A DNA stretch of 64,000 nt from Alopecurus myosuroides (GCA_028641055.1 CM054063.1:182224756-182288755), one strand, 5' to 3'; shown: positions 45,773-59,200, counted from the first letter of the stretch. The notes: a model not told the origin generated them from the sequence alone. Made by a program: numbers and translations.

Positions 45773-46392
45773 TCACGTGTTTTCAAGTGAAGAATCATTC
45801 AAATCAAGATAAGGCAATTCCTCAATAATGATTTGTATTTTATCTAAATGTGTTTCAGATGTTCCTCTCTTAGAACTATTAGGTTTACTATTCTCATCAA
45901 ATAAATTCTCAGGAACAATCCAATCAAAATTCTTTTCTTGTGCTTCATGCAATGCTACCAATTTAAAGGGGATTGGTAGTTTCTCCTCCTTTTCATTTTT
46001 TAGGTTCAGCTTTTTCGAGAGCACCAACAACATCTACATATGAGTCTAACATATTGAAACGATCAAAAAAAATTCTAGCTTCTATAGCAACATCTCCAAA
46101 TTCTTTAAGCATTGTTTCTAGGAAAAAAAATTCTTTTTTCAATATCTTCAATATTATTCAAGTTGAGGAGCATATGCTGCAATATGGGATGAAGGTTAAC
46201 AAACCTAGCTTCTAACATGTGAATCAAGGAAGTTGCAGCAGTTTCATAATTTGGAGCAAGTTCTACTATGGATTTTTCCTCAAAATTATCATGCTTACTA
46301 ACATGATTAAACAATTCTTTAATGATACCCTTTCCATGTATAGAACCACTACCAACTGGAAGATATTTCAGGGTAAACTTAGGGAGCAACAT
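45773..46392 (-). pseudogene. TE-encoded conserved ORF of E, no known domain, two frameshifts
   Basis: On the minus strand an ATG at 46392 opens MLLPKFTLKYLPVGSGS. The protein text continues in three frames: 46392 down to about 46115, 46112-45993 (MLKEFGDVAIEARIFFDRF) and 46033-45773 (LNLKNEKEEKLPIPFKLV, then LDKIQIIIEELPYLDL). The pieces follow each other without loss, so they are one ORF of about 205 codons with two frameshifts. I know similar text from abundant Triticeae LTR elements but no function or fold. A gag-like or accessory role is a guess. Confidence 0.6.
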
Positions 46393-46562
46393 GATGAAGA
46401 AAAACAACAAGGTAATAAAAATAACAACTAGAATATGAACTAATTTTTAGTGTGTTTTTTGATAAAGAGAAGCAAACAACATAAAATAAAATAAACTAAG
46501 AAAAACAATACCACGGTAAAAATATTGGAAGTGAGAGACTCCCCTTGCAGAAATTCTCTTCC

Positions 46563-46580
46563 TCCCCAGCAACGACACCG
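46563..46580 (-). other. Primer-binding site of E (tRNA-Asp type)
   Basis: Plus strand TCCCCAGCAACGACACCG, 11 bases or so inside the 5' LTR at 46592; it matches the tRNA-Asp site with three transitions. Confidence 0.7.
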
Positions 46581-46591
46581 GAAAAATATCT

Positions 46592-47606
46592 TGATGGTGC
46601 AAATCTTGCACTTGTTGGGAGACCCCAAGAGGAAAGTATGATGAGCACAACATCAGTTTTCCCTCAGAAAGAAACCAAGCTTGAATCGACCAGTAGGAGG
46701 AAGGAGTAACTTCAGAAGGTTGATGCAGTTGAGATGGTAGGGCGTACTACCGGTTCAGCAACAACGTGGAACCAACACAACATAATCAAATCACTTTGCC
46801 CCCAATGAAGCAGTGAGTTTGTCAATCTCACCGGTTTGGCTGAACACAAAGAGGTTAAACGTATGGTGTGGAAAACAGTATGAGAACGGTAAGAAAATAG
46901 TAGCAGCAGTGTGAAAACAGTAATTGCAGTGGTTGCATTATCAGTATGAGAAAATGGACCGGGGTCCACGGTTCACTATTGGTGTCTCTCCATATAAAAT
47001 AAATAGCATGTGTGGTGAACAAATTACAATTGGGCCACTGACAGAAATGCAGGTTGCACCGTAGTGCATATGCAAGACATAAAGATTACTATGTGATTCA
47101 TGCGGGAATTACAACAAAATACATAGACCGTCATCCAACTGCATCTATGACTAATAATCCACCCTCTGAATATCATCCGAACAAATGTTGGGTATTAAGC
47201 TGCATGCAACAGATAATCGTAGTAAGAAAAGTGTGTAATGTAAACAAAGTAAACATCATTGTTTTCTCCCTAATGGAAACAACACATCCTCCATCCGTCA
47301 CATTTGTGTCACTCGAGCATCGATTAAAATGAGGCATGAACCCACTATCGAGCATAAATACTCCCTCTTGGAGTCACTAGCATCTACTTGGCCAGAGTAT
47401 CTACTAATAAGGGAGAGCATGCGAGATCATATATAACATATGTATAAAGATAACATGATAGATATATAATCACAAGACATAGCATTCAACATTCATCGGA
47501 TCCTAGCAAACACAACATGTTGCATTACAATAAGATGATCTTGATCATGTGAGGCAGCTCACGAGATCTAAACATGAGGCATAAAGTGGAGAAGACAACC
47601 ATCTAG
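46592..47606 (-). repeat. 5' LTR of E, interrupted
   Basis: Starts TGATGGTGCAAATC on the plus strand and aligns with 41496 onward. Cut at 47606 by element F; the remaining part would lie to the right of G. Confidence 0.85.
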
Positions 47607-48320
47607 TGTAACATCCCTGATTTTTGGAAAGTGCAAAAATCACTAAAAATTGAAACTTTTTGTTTTCATGTTTCACCAAAAACCAAATGAGATGCAAGAA
47701 ACAAAAGAAAACAATACATATTGAAATTAAGAAACCATTAGGCCTCTATTTTCCTAAATCCTAAAAGCCCACTCAAAATTTTCATTATTCGAAGAAATTG
47801 TTTTCTCTTAGAAATCCTTATTTTATAACATGTTTTCAAATCAACTATTACTTTGAAAATGTTTTATGGAAACAAAAATCAAAGGTTTATAAACCCTAAA
47901 TAAAGTTCTAAGCCTCAAAAATATTTTATGAGAACAATAGATATTAATAATAATTCTTAATAGTTATTCCAAGTTTTAACATAAAGTTGTGAAAATAAAA
48001 TGCATTGCTTTGAAAATAACATAAAAGAGGACTTAGAAAACAATATTATGACTTGTGGGATTTTCAAAATTTTATTAAGCCACTTTTGTATTTATTTCAT
48101 TTTTTCTATTTTAAAAATCACATTAAGCTCTATTAAGGAATTATTTCAATTTTCAAAATTCAAAAATAAAAATATTTTGAAATTTTACAAAAATGGTACT
48201 GTTAGAAAGTATTTGAAATAATATGATTTTAGAATTTTGTTTCATGTTAATTGGATTCATAAAACAAAAGATATAAAATAAATGAGAAAACAGAAATTAA
48301 AAAGAAAAGAAAATCATTAA

Positions 48321-48339
48321 TGACGTCATCATGATGTCA
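48321..48339 (+). promoter_or_regulatory. Paired TGACGTCA / TGATGTCA motif, 5' LTR of F
   Basis: TGACGTCA at 48321-48328 and TGATGTCA at 48332-48339, 11 bp apart, as in S1 and S2. Confidence 0.6.
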
Positions 48340-48435
48340 TCGTCTTCAATCTCTGTAATGGCAAAGAAACGGCCGATTTCAATGCCTTTAATTCGCGGGA
48401 TTTAAACTCGGATTCATTGCCCCGTTTCCACTCCC

Positions 48436-48440
48436 TTAAA
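48436..48440 (+). promoter_or_regulatory. TATA-like TTAAA, 5' LTR of F
   Basis: CCCTTAAAGCCC, about 97 bp downstream of the paired motif and at the start of the GC-rich core; equivalent at 54665-54669 in the 3' LTR. Confidence 0.35.
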
Positions 48441-51400
48441 GCCCTGCCTCTCCTCTCTATTATCCCCCTGGAACCCCATCGTTTTGCGCCCCCAGGCCCT
48501 GGCAATAGCTCGTCGGAGTTCACTGCAACCGTCACAGCCCCTGCTCGATTCCGGTCACGGGAGAAGGTCCTCGGCCCAGTTTCCTCCCTCCTACCCTTTG
48601 CCTTGACCCCGTGCACCTCTTGAGATGTTTCTCAAATTTTTATTCGCAGGGAATCATTCAAATGCGAGCTCACCGGAGGAGCAACCTCTCCGGATGCCTC
48701 GGGTGTACGCTGCACCGTCGACTGTAGCCATCCCCGAGCACGCCATGGTCACCCTCGAGTTCGTCGTGCTGCGCTGATCTTAGTAGTACCCCTCCCGTGC
48801 TCAGGGATCCACCAAAGGAGCCCCGCCGTCCGAAACCGAGAGCAGCACCGCCGCGCTCGCCATTTCCGGCGAGGTCCCCGCCGCCCGGTGAGCATCCCAT
48901 CTAATGAGGACCCTTAGATCTAGATTCAACTGCTCAAAATAGATCACTTATTTGAAGAGGTACCGGCCAGTCACAACAATCCACGTGTAGTCCTAGTCAG
49001 CATGCACAATCAGCACCCGTGGCAGCCAGTAAGCAGCCACGTCAGCCTGGCCATTTTCTGTTATTCCCGAATAAAATCTTTTGACAGTTTTGCAGTTTAG
49101 TCCCTTCAACTTGCAATCATCATAACTTTTTAACCATAAGGACAAATTTAGCAAACTTAGACTTTTTGAAAATCCCTTGACATTTAGAAACTTTTGGCAC
49201 TAGCCAAATTCAAATTTGACAAACTTAATTTGGTTCAAATTTAAATATGCGTGTTTGATGAATTCTGGCATAATTCAAATTCTACAAATCCAAAAATTGC
49301 AAATAAAATATATTTGGAAACCTTAGGATGTGTACTTTCATACCCTCTATTCCAAAATAATTTTTGAACAAGTTTAAATGGAATTTAGAATTAAGTAGTA
49401 TATTTGAGTATTTTTTTACATAGATTTAATTCTATTAAAAAATTCAATATGGTTCCTTAACCAAAATTGCACCTTTGGGTAACCTTGAACCAGTGAAATC
49501 AGTACCTAATACTTTTGGACAACCTTGAACCATTTCCTTGCAAGTTGGACCAAAAATCCATCTTAGTGAACCACTAGTTGATCATGCCTTAGATTTTGTT
49601 TCTATTCTTTCTACCATTGTTTGTTGTGACCATTTTGAATCCAAGACCAAGTCCCTAGTATGTAAACCATATAAGATACCAAGTAGTGAACCTCAAAGAC
49701 TAGTACTATAGTTTTCTATCTACTCCTCCATCCCCTATTCTTGCTTCAAGAATTCATCAAGTTAGCAAATGGAAAACAAGACTCAAGCAATAGAAGGCTC
49801 TTCACTTTCAACTTGGTGGCAACATGAAGAGCTACAAGGAAAATCAATGAAGATATTTTGAAGACTCCACCACTATAAGCAACTCAAGGAAGTACAAGTG
49901 TGAAGAAATCTAGAAGAAAACATCTCCCTCTCTCTTTCTATCTTTCTTCTTATTTTCTTTCTCTTGACTTAGTGGTATTTTGTGCCCATCACATACACAA
50001 ACCAAATTAGTGAAGTGAAATCCATGAATAAATCTATCAAGACCAAGAGAAGAATCCATCCAAGGAGCAAGAATACAATAGGAGCATGAAGATGATCTTC
50101 AAGAAGACAAGCATATGAAGACTTGGATCCATCCACACAAGTTGAAGAATAACATGTTTTTTTTGTCCAACCATTGACCCAAATGGAAAATCTCAAGAAT
50201 TACCTTATTATCTCTATGGTTATGAAGTTAGTTGAACCTAGACCTAGCTTAACCCCAAATGGAAAGACTAACTTAGATCACTCAAATGTCCTGATGAAAA
50301 TGACTAAGTGTTACACATTGTTATGTGTTACTTTAGTTGAAACTGTGAGATCACCTTGGTGAACTCTTGGAAATTTTTAGATAAATATGTTTTCAATAAA
50401 GTTTGATCACTACAAACTCAACCTAGACATCCTTAGTTAACTCTTGGAAAACCTTAACAAGTGTTGAACAATTAGGGAATGAATCTTTCAAACTCAAACA
50501 TTGAACTTGTCCTAGCCAACTTGGTCCAACTCCTTTGTTATGTTATTTGCTATGTTTGTTTTCTCCACTTATGTGTTTGATTGCTAGGATGCTTGTTTAT
50601 TTTGTTATTGTGTTTTCAATGAATAGATTGCACGGAGATCAACGATCTTTTGTGAAGAGAGTGTGAATTCTTCACCAACTTCAACAAGGCAAGTAACACA
50701 CCATCAACTACCTATTATTTTTATTATGCATTACTAGAGTTTTGAGTAGTGTGCATGGTAGGAAATTTATCTAAGTATTATGCTATGCTAATATCCCAAG
50801 TAGTGTGTAGCCATACTTTTATATCCTGCTAGTATAGAAGACATTGAATTTAGTAGAATTGCTATGCTCTTCAAATGTTTCTTTTGGATGTTAAGGGTAA
50901 AACTACTAAGTTTAATGAAACACCTGGGTGGAAGTGGTAAGACTAGTTTATGTTGAGTGTTGCCTCAGGGCCCTTGTCTAAGGGTTATTCCACTTGAGGT
51001 TGGCACTTGCGGATGGCCACCCAGGACAAAGAGATTACGATGTCCCTCTAAGTTTAGTAGCTTCCCGTGCAGCCTTTAGTCATATGGGCTCTGTCTTGAT
51101 CAACTAAGTTGAACAAACTCACCAGTGCTTGACAAGCAGATGTAGGGGTTGTAGGTTGGAACGGGTCAAGCCTGACGGTGGTGGAATTTCTTCTGAAAGA
51201 TCTCGTCTCAATCTTCTCCTTTCCTTAATGCACTCAGGGTGTATAGGATGTTTGGGATGATTTGAGTCTAAAGGTGAAAGTGCACAAACTATGCAGAGTC
51301 AACAAACTAAGATCTTAGCCGTGTCCCCGGTCATGGACAATTTGAGCAGCTGGACAAGGAATGACGGAATAATCTCATCATGCCAACTTCATAATAAAAT

Positions 51401-51992
51401 TTTGATGGGTGAACAGGGGTAGGAGTTTATCCCGATTTCTTTCAGAGGTACTCCTTAATTTAGTTAAGGTTCACTGGTTTCTATCAGTGATACCTGTTAT
51501 AGATGAAATTGTTTTATGATAAAAGATAGGAGAAAACTGGATTTATGCAAACTTAGCCAAAACTCCACTCAGCCAAATAAGCATGTAGTATTAGTCTTGC
51601 CATTTATATCCACCATAGTGTTACTTGCCGATACATTAAATTGTATTGACTCCCTTGTCGCTGCATATTCCATATTGCAGTTGATTCTGAAGACGAGTGA
51701 GGATTTCGTTTAGGATCTCGAGACTATCGCCAACATGTTTTGCCTATGGCACATGAAGAAGATGGGCTCAATGTTATACGATGTTTTCCGCTGTATTTCT
51801 TTGTTTTATGTTAGTCTTCTAACACTATGCAAGTTGTAATCCTATTTTGTAAAGACTGGACCATGCGATGTAATAGAATTTGATGCATTTGCATGATATT
51901 TCATTTTGTACTGTGGTGCTAGCAATTGATCCAGGGACTAGCACAATAACACATGTGTCCTTACATTATTTAATTGTGGGAACGCTACAAAA

Positions 51993-52004
51993 TGGTATCA
52001 GAGC
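51993..52004 (+). other. Primer-binding site of F
   Basis: TGGTATCAGAGC, a perfect tRNA-Met-type site, three bases after the LTR. Confidence 0.9.
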
Positions 52005-53835
52005 ATTGTGTTGCCTGTAGGATTCGATACCCTTAGGTTTGGAAGCCATTTTTAATCATGTTATTATCTCCTTAGAGTATTTTGGATCCTAGCGGCATAG
52101 TGAGATGAAGCGGCCCGGACAACTTTACGTGTCCACGGACACGAGACCGTTCCCTGATTGGTTTGCGGGTGCATTGTCCTTCTCACTATAGTGAATATCC
52201 AATTTGCAACAAGTTGTTAATAACCCATTGATCACCCTAGGATTGAAAATTTTGTATGTTCAAACTTTCTATAAACAAAACAGTCATCTTAATCTTTCTC
52301 ATATACTCTCACCTATTATTCACCTTCAAAATTTCTAGATGACCTACCTCTTCAATACCATCCAGACAGGAATGTTGATGATCATACCAAGAAGTGCAAG
52401 AAGAATTTTCACCACATGAAGACCTACACTCAAGACAATTGAAGAAACTTGCAGACATACCCAGACTTCACAACAATCAAGGACACCTCAAGACATTGAG
52501 AGAAGAATCTAAAAAAAACTCAAGATATAGATGAGACCACCAATCTAGTTATTTAGTTAGAACAACGTTAACGGGTTAGTGTATTGAGCATATCAATGAG
52601 TGGTATGACAATATTAGTGTTTTCTAAAAACCATGTTGTTGGTGTGATGATTGAGTTGCTATATGTTTGTTATGTGTTGTTTGCAAGATGAGTTTCCTTG
52701 ATCTGATGTGTTGGGGTAGGATTTTCTTTAGTATCTTCCTAACCTCTACTCAGTCATGCTAAGCCAAACCAAAACCCATACCCATTTACCAACCATATTG
52801 GGCTACCATATGAAGTGCAACAACAAACCTTACACCCAAGAATGTCATGACTAGTTCTCTATAGAGACAAGCCATACAATTGAGGAATGTCACACATTTC
52901 AAGATCCTTTTTGTGTGAAGGAACAATCACATCCATGATGAAGACAACTGTATACCAAGGTGCCGCAAGACAATCAACAAGGGAAGATAAACAAGTGGAC
53001 TCAAAGTTACATGAGCTATGAAGATTTTGAAGCTTTTCCCTACACCAGGAGAAGAATAGATGAAGAAACTACAATAACTCAGTTAGTAAGGTATAAGAGT
53101 TTACGCAACCCCACTAGTGTAAGAACCTATAGCTTAGCTCAGGTTTGTCTTTCAGATTGGAAACTTTCTGTTAGACAAGTGAGGTGACCTAGAGTTATTA
53201 AACGAGATTCACCAATCTAAATACAAGGTAATGATTGAGTGCAATATGGATTGGCCCCCATGGTGACTACTCATATTATTCACTCTTGCTATGAGGAATG
53301 GTAAATCTGAGTGACATACCTATTAGAGAGACGACGATGTTAAACCTGAACCATAGAAGGGTAGAATACAATAATGACCCTATGTTAGTGTTGCTGAAAA
53401 CGTACTATTTTCGGTGAGTATCAAGCCAACCTTGGAGGTATCAAACAAATGAATATATTGCCTACCATGAGAGTTTTGTTAGAAATAGCATGGTGTTTGC
53501 ATCCAAGGAAGACAACAACAAGGTGGAAGATAGCTAAGGACCTCAAAATACCAAGTTGAGAGGAACCCAAATACTTTTGATTGACCCAAAGAGTGACCCC
53601 TCAATGTCAAAGGTAGTTCAACATACCTATGTTGGTCTACAGCTCTACCATGAAGGAAAGTTATACTCAAGCCAATATCAAATCAATCTACACTCCAATC
53701 TAATGAAAATAGACTACCCACAAAAGTTTCTTTTAAGGGTGGTAGCCCATCCAGTTGTTCTGGAACCCAGTTATCCAATCTTTCTTTCTAGCCTTCCCAA
53801 ATCTCGGGACGAGATTTCTTTTAAAGGTGGTAGTC
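52005..53835 (+). other. Non-coding interior of F
   Basis: No gag or pol motif found in six frames; only short ORFs (for example 52960-53187 and 53556-53840) without family resemblance. It ends AATCTCGGGACGAGATTTCTT (53800-53820) followed by the purine run AAAGGTGG and the 3' LTR. That end resembles the pre-LTR sequence of chromovirus G. Confidence 0.7.
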
Positions 53836-56208
53836 TGTAACATCCCTGATTTTTGGAAAGTGCAAAAATCACTAAAAATTGAAACTTTTTGTTTTCATGT
53901 TTCACCAAAAACCAAATGAGATGCAAGAAACAAAAGAAAACAATACATATTGAAATTAAGAAACCATTAGGCCTCTATTTTCCTAAATCCTAAAAGCCCA
54001 CTCAAAATTTTCATTATTCAAAGAAATTGTTTTCTCTTAGAAATCCTTATTTTATAACATGTTTTCAAATCAACTATTACTTTGAAAATGTTTTATGGCA
54101 ACAAAAATCAAAGGTTTATAAACCCTAAATAAAGTTCTAAGCCTCAAAAATATTTTATGAGAACAATAGATATTAATAATAATTCTTAATAGTTATTCCA
54201 AGTTTTAACATAAAGTTGTGAAAATAAAATGCATTGCTTTGAAAATAACATAAAAGAGGACTTAGAAAACAATATTATGACTTGTGGGATTTTGCAAATT
54301 TTATTAAGCCACTTTTGTATTTATTTCATTTTTTCTATTTTAAAAATCACATTAAGCTCTATTAAGGAATTATTTCAATTTTCAAAATTCAAAAATAAAA
54401 ATATTTTGAAATTTTACAAAAATGGTACTGTTAGAAAGTATTTGAAATAATATGATTTTAGAATTTTGTTTCATGTTAATTGGATTCATAAAACAAAAGA
54501 TATAAAATAAATGAGAAAACATAAATAAAAAAGAAAAGAAAATCATTAATGACGTCATCATGATGTCATCGTCTTCAATCTCTGTAATGGCAAAGAAACT
54601 GCCGATTTCAATGCCTTTAATTCGCGGGATTTAAGCTCGGATTCATTGCCCCGTTTCCACTCCCTTAAAGCCCTGCCTCTCCTCTCTATTATCCCCCTGG
54701 AACCCCATCGGTTTGCGCCCCCAGGCCCTGGCAATAGCTCGTCGGAGTTCACTACAACCGTCACAGCCCCTGCTCGATTCCGGTCACGGGAGAAGGTCCT
54801 CGGCCCAGTTTCCTCCCTCCTATCCTTTGCCTTGACCCCGTGCACCTCTTGAGATGTTTCTCAAATTTTTATTCGCAGGGAATCATTCAAATGCGAGCTC
54901 ACCGGAGGAGCAACCTCTCGGGATGCCTCGGGTGTACACTACACCGTCGACTGCCGCCATCCCCGAGCACGCCATGGTCACCCTCGAGTTCGTCGTGCTG
55001 TGCTGATTTTTGTAGTACCCCTCCAGTGCTTAGGGATCCACCGGAGGAGCCCCGCCGTCCGAAACCGAGAGCAGCACCGCCGCGCGCGCCATTTCCGGCG
55101 AGGTCCCCGCCGCCCGGTGAGCATCCCATCTAATCAGGACCCTTAGATCTAGATCCAACTGCTCAAAATAGATCACTTATTTGAAGAGGTACCGGCCAGT
55201 CACAGCAAGCCACGTGTAGTCCTAGTCAGCATGCACAATCAGCACCGCGTGGTAGCCAGTCAGCAGCCACGTGAGCCTGGCCATTTTCTGTTATTCCCGA
55301 ATAAAATCTTTTGATAGTTTTGCAGTTTAGTCCCTTCAACTTGCAATCATCATAACTTTTTAACCATAAGGCCAAATTTAGAAAACTTGGAATTTTTGAA
55401 AATCCCTTGACATTTAGAAACTTTTGGCACTAGCCAAATTCAAATTTGACAAACTTAATTTGGTTCAAATTTAAATATGCGTGTTTGATGAATTCTGGCA
55501 TAATTCAAATTCTACAAATCCAAAAATTGCAAATAAAATATATTTGGAAACCTTAGGATGTGTACTTTCATACCCTCTATTCCAAAATAATTTTTGAACA
55601 AGTTTAAATGGAATTTAGAATTAAGTAGTATATTTGACTATTTTTTGACATAGATTTAATTCTATAAAAAAATTCAATATGGTTCCTTAACCAAAATTGC
55701 ACCTTTGGGTAACCTTGAACCAGTGAAATCAGTACCTAATCCTTTTGGACAATCTTGAACCATTTCCTTGCAAGTTGGACCAAAAATCCATCTTAGTGAA
55801 CCACTAGTTGATCATGCCTTAGATTTTGTTTCTATTCTTTCTACCATTGTTTGTTGTGACCATTTTGAATCCAAGACCAAGTCCCTAGTATGTAAACCAT
55901 ATAAGATACCAAGTAGTGAACCTCAAAGACTAGTACTATAGTTTTCTATCTACTCCTCCATCCCCTATTCTTGCTTCAAGAATTCATCAAGTTAGCAAAT
56001 GGAAAACAAGACTCAAGCAATAGAAGGCTCTTCACTTTCAACTTGGTGGCAACATGAAGAGCTACAAGGAGGATCAATGAAGATATTTTGAAGACTCCAC
56101 CACTATAAGCAACTCAAGGAAGTACAAGTGTGAAGAAATCTAGAAGAAAACATCTCCCTCTCTCTTTCTATCTTTCTTCTTATTTTCTTTCTCTTGACTT
56201 AGTGGTAT
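53836..56208 (+). repeat. 3' LTR of F, truncated by G
   Basis: Aligns with 47607-49979. By eye I count roughly 45 differences over 2.37 kb, most of them in the GC-rich core. Ends at GTGGTAT, where G is inserted. Confidence 0.9.
54550..54568 (+). promoter_or_regulatory. Paired TGACGTCA / TGATGTCA motif, 3' LTR of F
   Basis: TGACGTCA at 54550-54557 and TGATGTCA at 54561-54568, identical to the 5' LTR. Confidence 0.6.
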
Positions 56209-59200
56209 TGTCGCACCCTGGCTTCCAAGGGATACTCATCGTACGAACTGGATAGCAGGTGCTTGGATTATGGGGCATAACTGCTCCCACGTCCCAGCTT
56301 CCTGGTAGGCCTGCGCTTATGTGCGACAACACAAGCCCTGCTATTCCACCGTCGATGTAAACTATCCACTAGAAGTCATAGGCACTACTGTCGACGTACT
56401 TCATATCAATCACGCAATGTACGTCAACAGCTTTGAACGAATGATGATCACAACATATCTCTAAGACACAAAAGATTGAATTAAGGTTGCAAAGGGCCTT
56501 CACTAAGGCAGAGATAGCAAATACAATCATCCAGAGGACACATGTCCCAACATAACATCCATTACATCAGCGGAAGCAATCAAAGGTGTCTGGGTACAGA
56601 CAAATCCAACAGGCTTAAGAAGCCGGAGAAAATAAAGAAGACGAAGCCCATCCACGTAGGTTCTGGATCCTGCCCTGGTCAAGCTAACTACTCGTCTGCA
56701 GTCTCGTCAAACTCCACGAAGTAGCCATCCTGGTGGTCATCGTAGCCGTAGTCGTAGTCTGCGTAAACCACAGCCCCAACGGGGTCAGTACATCCAAGTA
56801 CTGGCAAGCAAGACTCACAGTTCACCAAAGTATAGCCCGTCAACACAATCACAGATGACTTGGTTCAACGGAAAGAAGGGGTTATATAATATGCTGCAAC
56901 CGGCTGCGCTAACCAACTACAGAGATTCTATCATATCCAACTATCAGAATGGGATAAGATCGAGTGTTGTAACCAACTGAAAGATAACTGCAAACAAACC
57001 CATCCTGGATCTCGCCCCTTATCCGAAGAAGCGATCCGAGGATAACTCACACAGTTGTGATAAAATGAAATCAAGTTATTGTGTGAATAACCTATTACTA
57101 GTCAAGTTATTAATCATTGGGTGAAACATGTTTGATCATTATGTTTAAGTTGTCCTGAGTACTTGTTAGCCAGTACTTTCACCAAGTAATCCATAACCGC
57201 GGAAAACACGGCTTCTCGAGAAGATTATCCCTGCAGGGTTGCACCAATTTGGCCGTACACGTATGAATAACCCGCCAGATGGGATGCCTCCCACCAAGCG
57301 GGGCACTCAACACAATTCAACTCTTCTCCGCATCCAGCCCAAAGCACCTTGGGCGCACGGCTAATCGAGCCCAGAAGAAAATGGACCCTCATAGCACTCT
57401 AAGAACGTGTCTCCCTATATGCCGACTACAAAAGTTCCACCCTGCGCTGGGCTCGCAAAAACATGCATGCGGCAAATAGAAAGCACGAACTAAATGAGAT
57501 GATTTGGACGAGATGCGAATCGAATCAAATTGAGGGGGGCGCCCATACTCGCTTCCCACATGCGGGTAGTGCGCTCATCATGGATCAGTAGACAAGACCC
57601 TTTTCCTATTAGGGTCGACACTAGCAGGCCTCAAAACCACACAGGGCCTCCTGCCGGTGCCTTATCATCAAATTATTATTAACAGTAATAACATTAGCAT
57701 GATTGATTGATTGATTGATTAGACATCGAGGCCCCAGAACATAATAAAGATATAGTAACTGAAAGTAACGGGTAACAGACTCGAGCAAAACAACCTAAGC
57801 ATGCTAGTAAGACACTGGCTCAAGCAATGGGTTGTAGGAGGGGTGATGAGGCAATATCATGGGTTAAAGGATTCATGTGATAGGTTCGTAACAGAAACAT
57901 CTACCACTAAGGCTAGCAAGATTTAGATAACGGAAAGTATCGGTAACCAGGGTTGAAAGGAACACAATGGTTCATGTGAGTGATAACTTGCCTGCAAACT
58001 GATCAGCCGGGTACTGAGCTAGATCCTCAGAAGGGGTGCTGTAAAGGTCGTCTGCCTCAACGTCGTCGTCTATTCGAGAAGAAGCAAACAGACAAAACAG
58101 GAATGTAAACAGTCATGTTCATGGCATTGTGCACAGTCAATATGATGCATGACAATTTAAGGGGTGCATCAAAATGAATTGACTAACAAGATAGCACAAA
58201 TTAAATGGACCCATATGCAAGGATTGCATATGGAAAAGGATCCATTGAAATAAGTGGAACAAATGATCTACAATTATTTATTATGTGATAGTTGTTATCA
58301 TGATGCATGCATGATGATGATGACAAGATAACAACAGATAACAATAAATAACAATGATAGATGCAAAGGAAAAGGAACAAAACAAGTTTAGAACTTATTT
58401 ATTAAGTTTGGAAAATTTTGGTTACTTAAACATGCCACACATACAATTATTGTTTTCACCAATTTAAAGTGTGCAAAACAATTAGCAAAATTTATATTTG
58501 AAAAGAACATCAAATTTTAGTTGGATTACATGTTTCACATTTTGAAATTGGACTTTGGATGAATTTATTATGAATTAAACAATATTAAACAAGTTTTAAT
58601 TGAATTAAACAAGATTTAAAATGTTTAGGCAATTTAAATTGTTCAAACCAGAAAACAAATTTATATTTGAATAGAACATTCAAAAAGGTGTGAAAAACAT
58701 ATTTTATTTGTATTATTTGGAAATAGTATGAATTATTTATGATTTATTGTAAATTACATTTGAATTATTCAAATTTGAATTTTTAATGCATTTTGAAAAC
58801 TCAAAACAGAACACAAATGGAATAATTGGAAAGATTAGAAAATTTGGATCAGAATTCATATAAAGTTTCTATTTATTGGAATTATAAAACAAAAGATATT
58901 GAATTTGAAGTTATTTGTTTATTCTGCCCATTTAAAAGAAATTAGAAAAATAAACAGAACAGGTTTTAATTCTTTTATTACATCCACGGGTCTAACCCAC
59001 AGCCACTGCCCTGCGGGCCCAACCCAGCGTGGCAGCGCACGTGGCAGCGCGTGGCCACACAGCCATAGCCAGGTGGGCCAGCGGCTCGGGGTTTAATCCA
59101 GCAAAAAGGTGCGCCGAGGGGGGATCGACCCCGCGCCCTCCAGGCTGCACACGGTGGGGATTGCCACTGGGCTAAGCGATCGTTCGTGACAGATATAGGG

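Larger units (their letters stand above)
41496..47606 (-). mobile_element. Element E: non-autonomous Athila-like LTR retrotransposon
   Basis: Minus-strand element with its 3' LTR at 41496-43094, interior 43095-46591 and 5' LTR from 46592, cut at 47606 by F. LTRs resemble those of A near the ends (CTTGGGGTCTCCCAAC). Interior has a tRNA-Asp-type primer site and one ORF without known domains; no protease, RT or integrase seen. It lies in the RT of Copia C; CATGT at 41491-41495 would be the duplicated target, its partner being outside the window. Confidence 0.8.
47607..51989 (+). repeat. 5' LTR of F (4,383 bp)
   Basis: TGTAACATCCCTGATTTTTG to GGGAACGCTACA. AT-rich except for a GC-rich core at about 48360-48900. 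The first 2.37 kb are repeated at 53836-56208. ORFs such as 48329-48616 (minus) occur in both LTR copies only because the LTR is duplicated. Confidence 0.9.
47607..56208 (+). mobile_element. Element F: LARD-like non-autonomous retrotransposon with 4.4-kb LTRs
   Basis: 5' LTR 47607-51989, tRNA-Met primer site, 1,846-bp interior without coding capacity, and 3' LTR from 53836, cut at 56208 by G. Large LTRs around a non-coding interior define LARDs such as Sukkula of barley; I do not claim identity with that family. It lies in the 5' LTR of E; TCTAG (47602-47606) would be the duplicated target. S1 and S2 are solo LTRs of the same family. Confidence 0.85.

Noticed and set aside
48329..48616. 95-codon minus ORF, repeated almost identically at 54558-54845
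   Set aside because: The repetition is due to the two LTR copies of F. It is antisense to the probable promoter, in a GC-rich core where long open frames arise by chance.
57702..57720. (GATT)n run
   Set aside because: Short simple repeat inside the LTR of G; no functional meaning evident.
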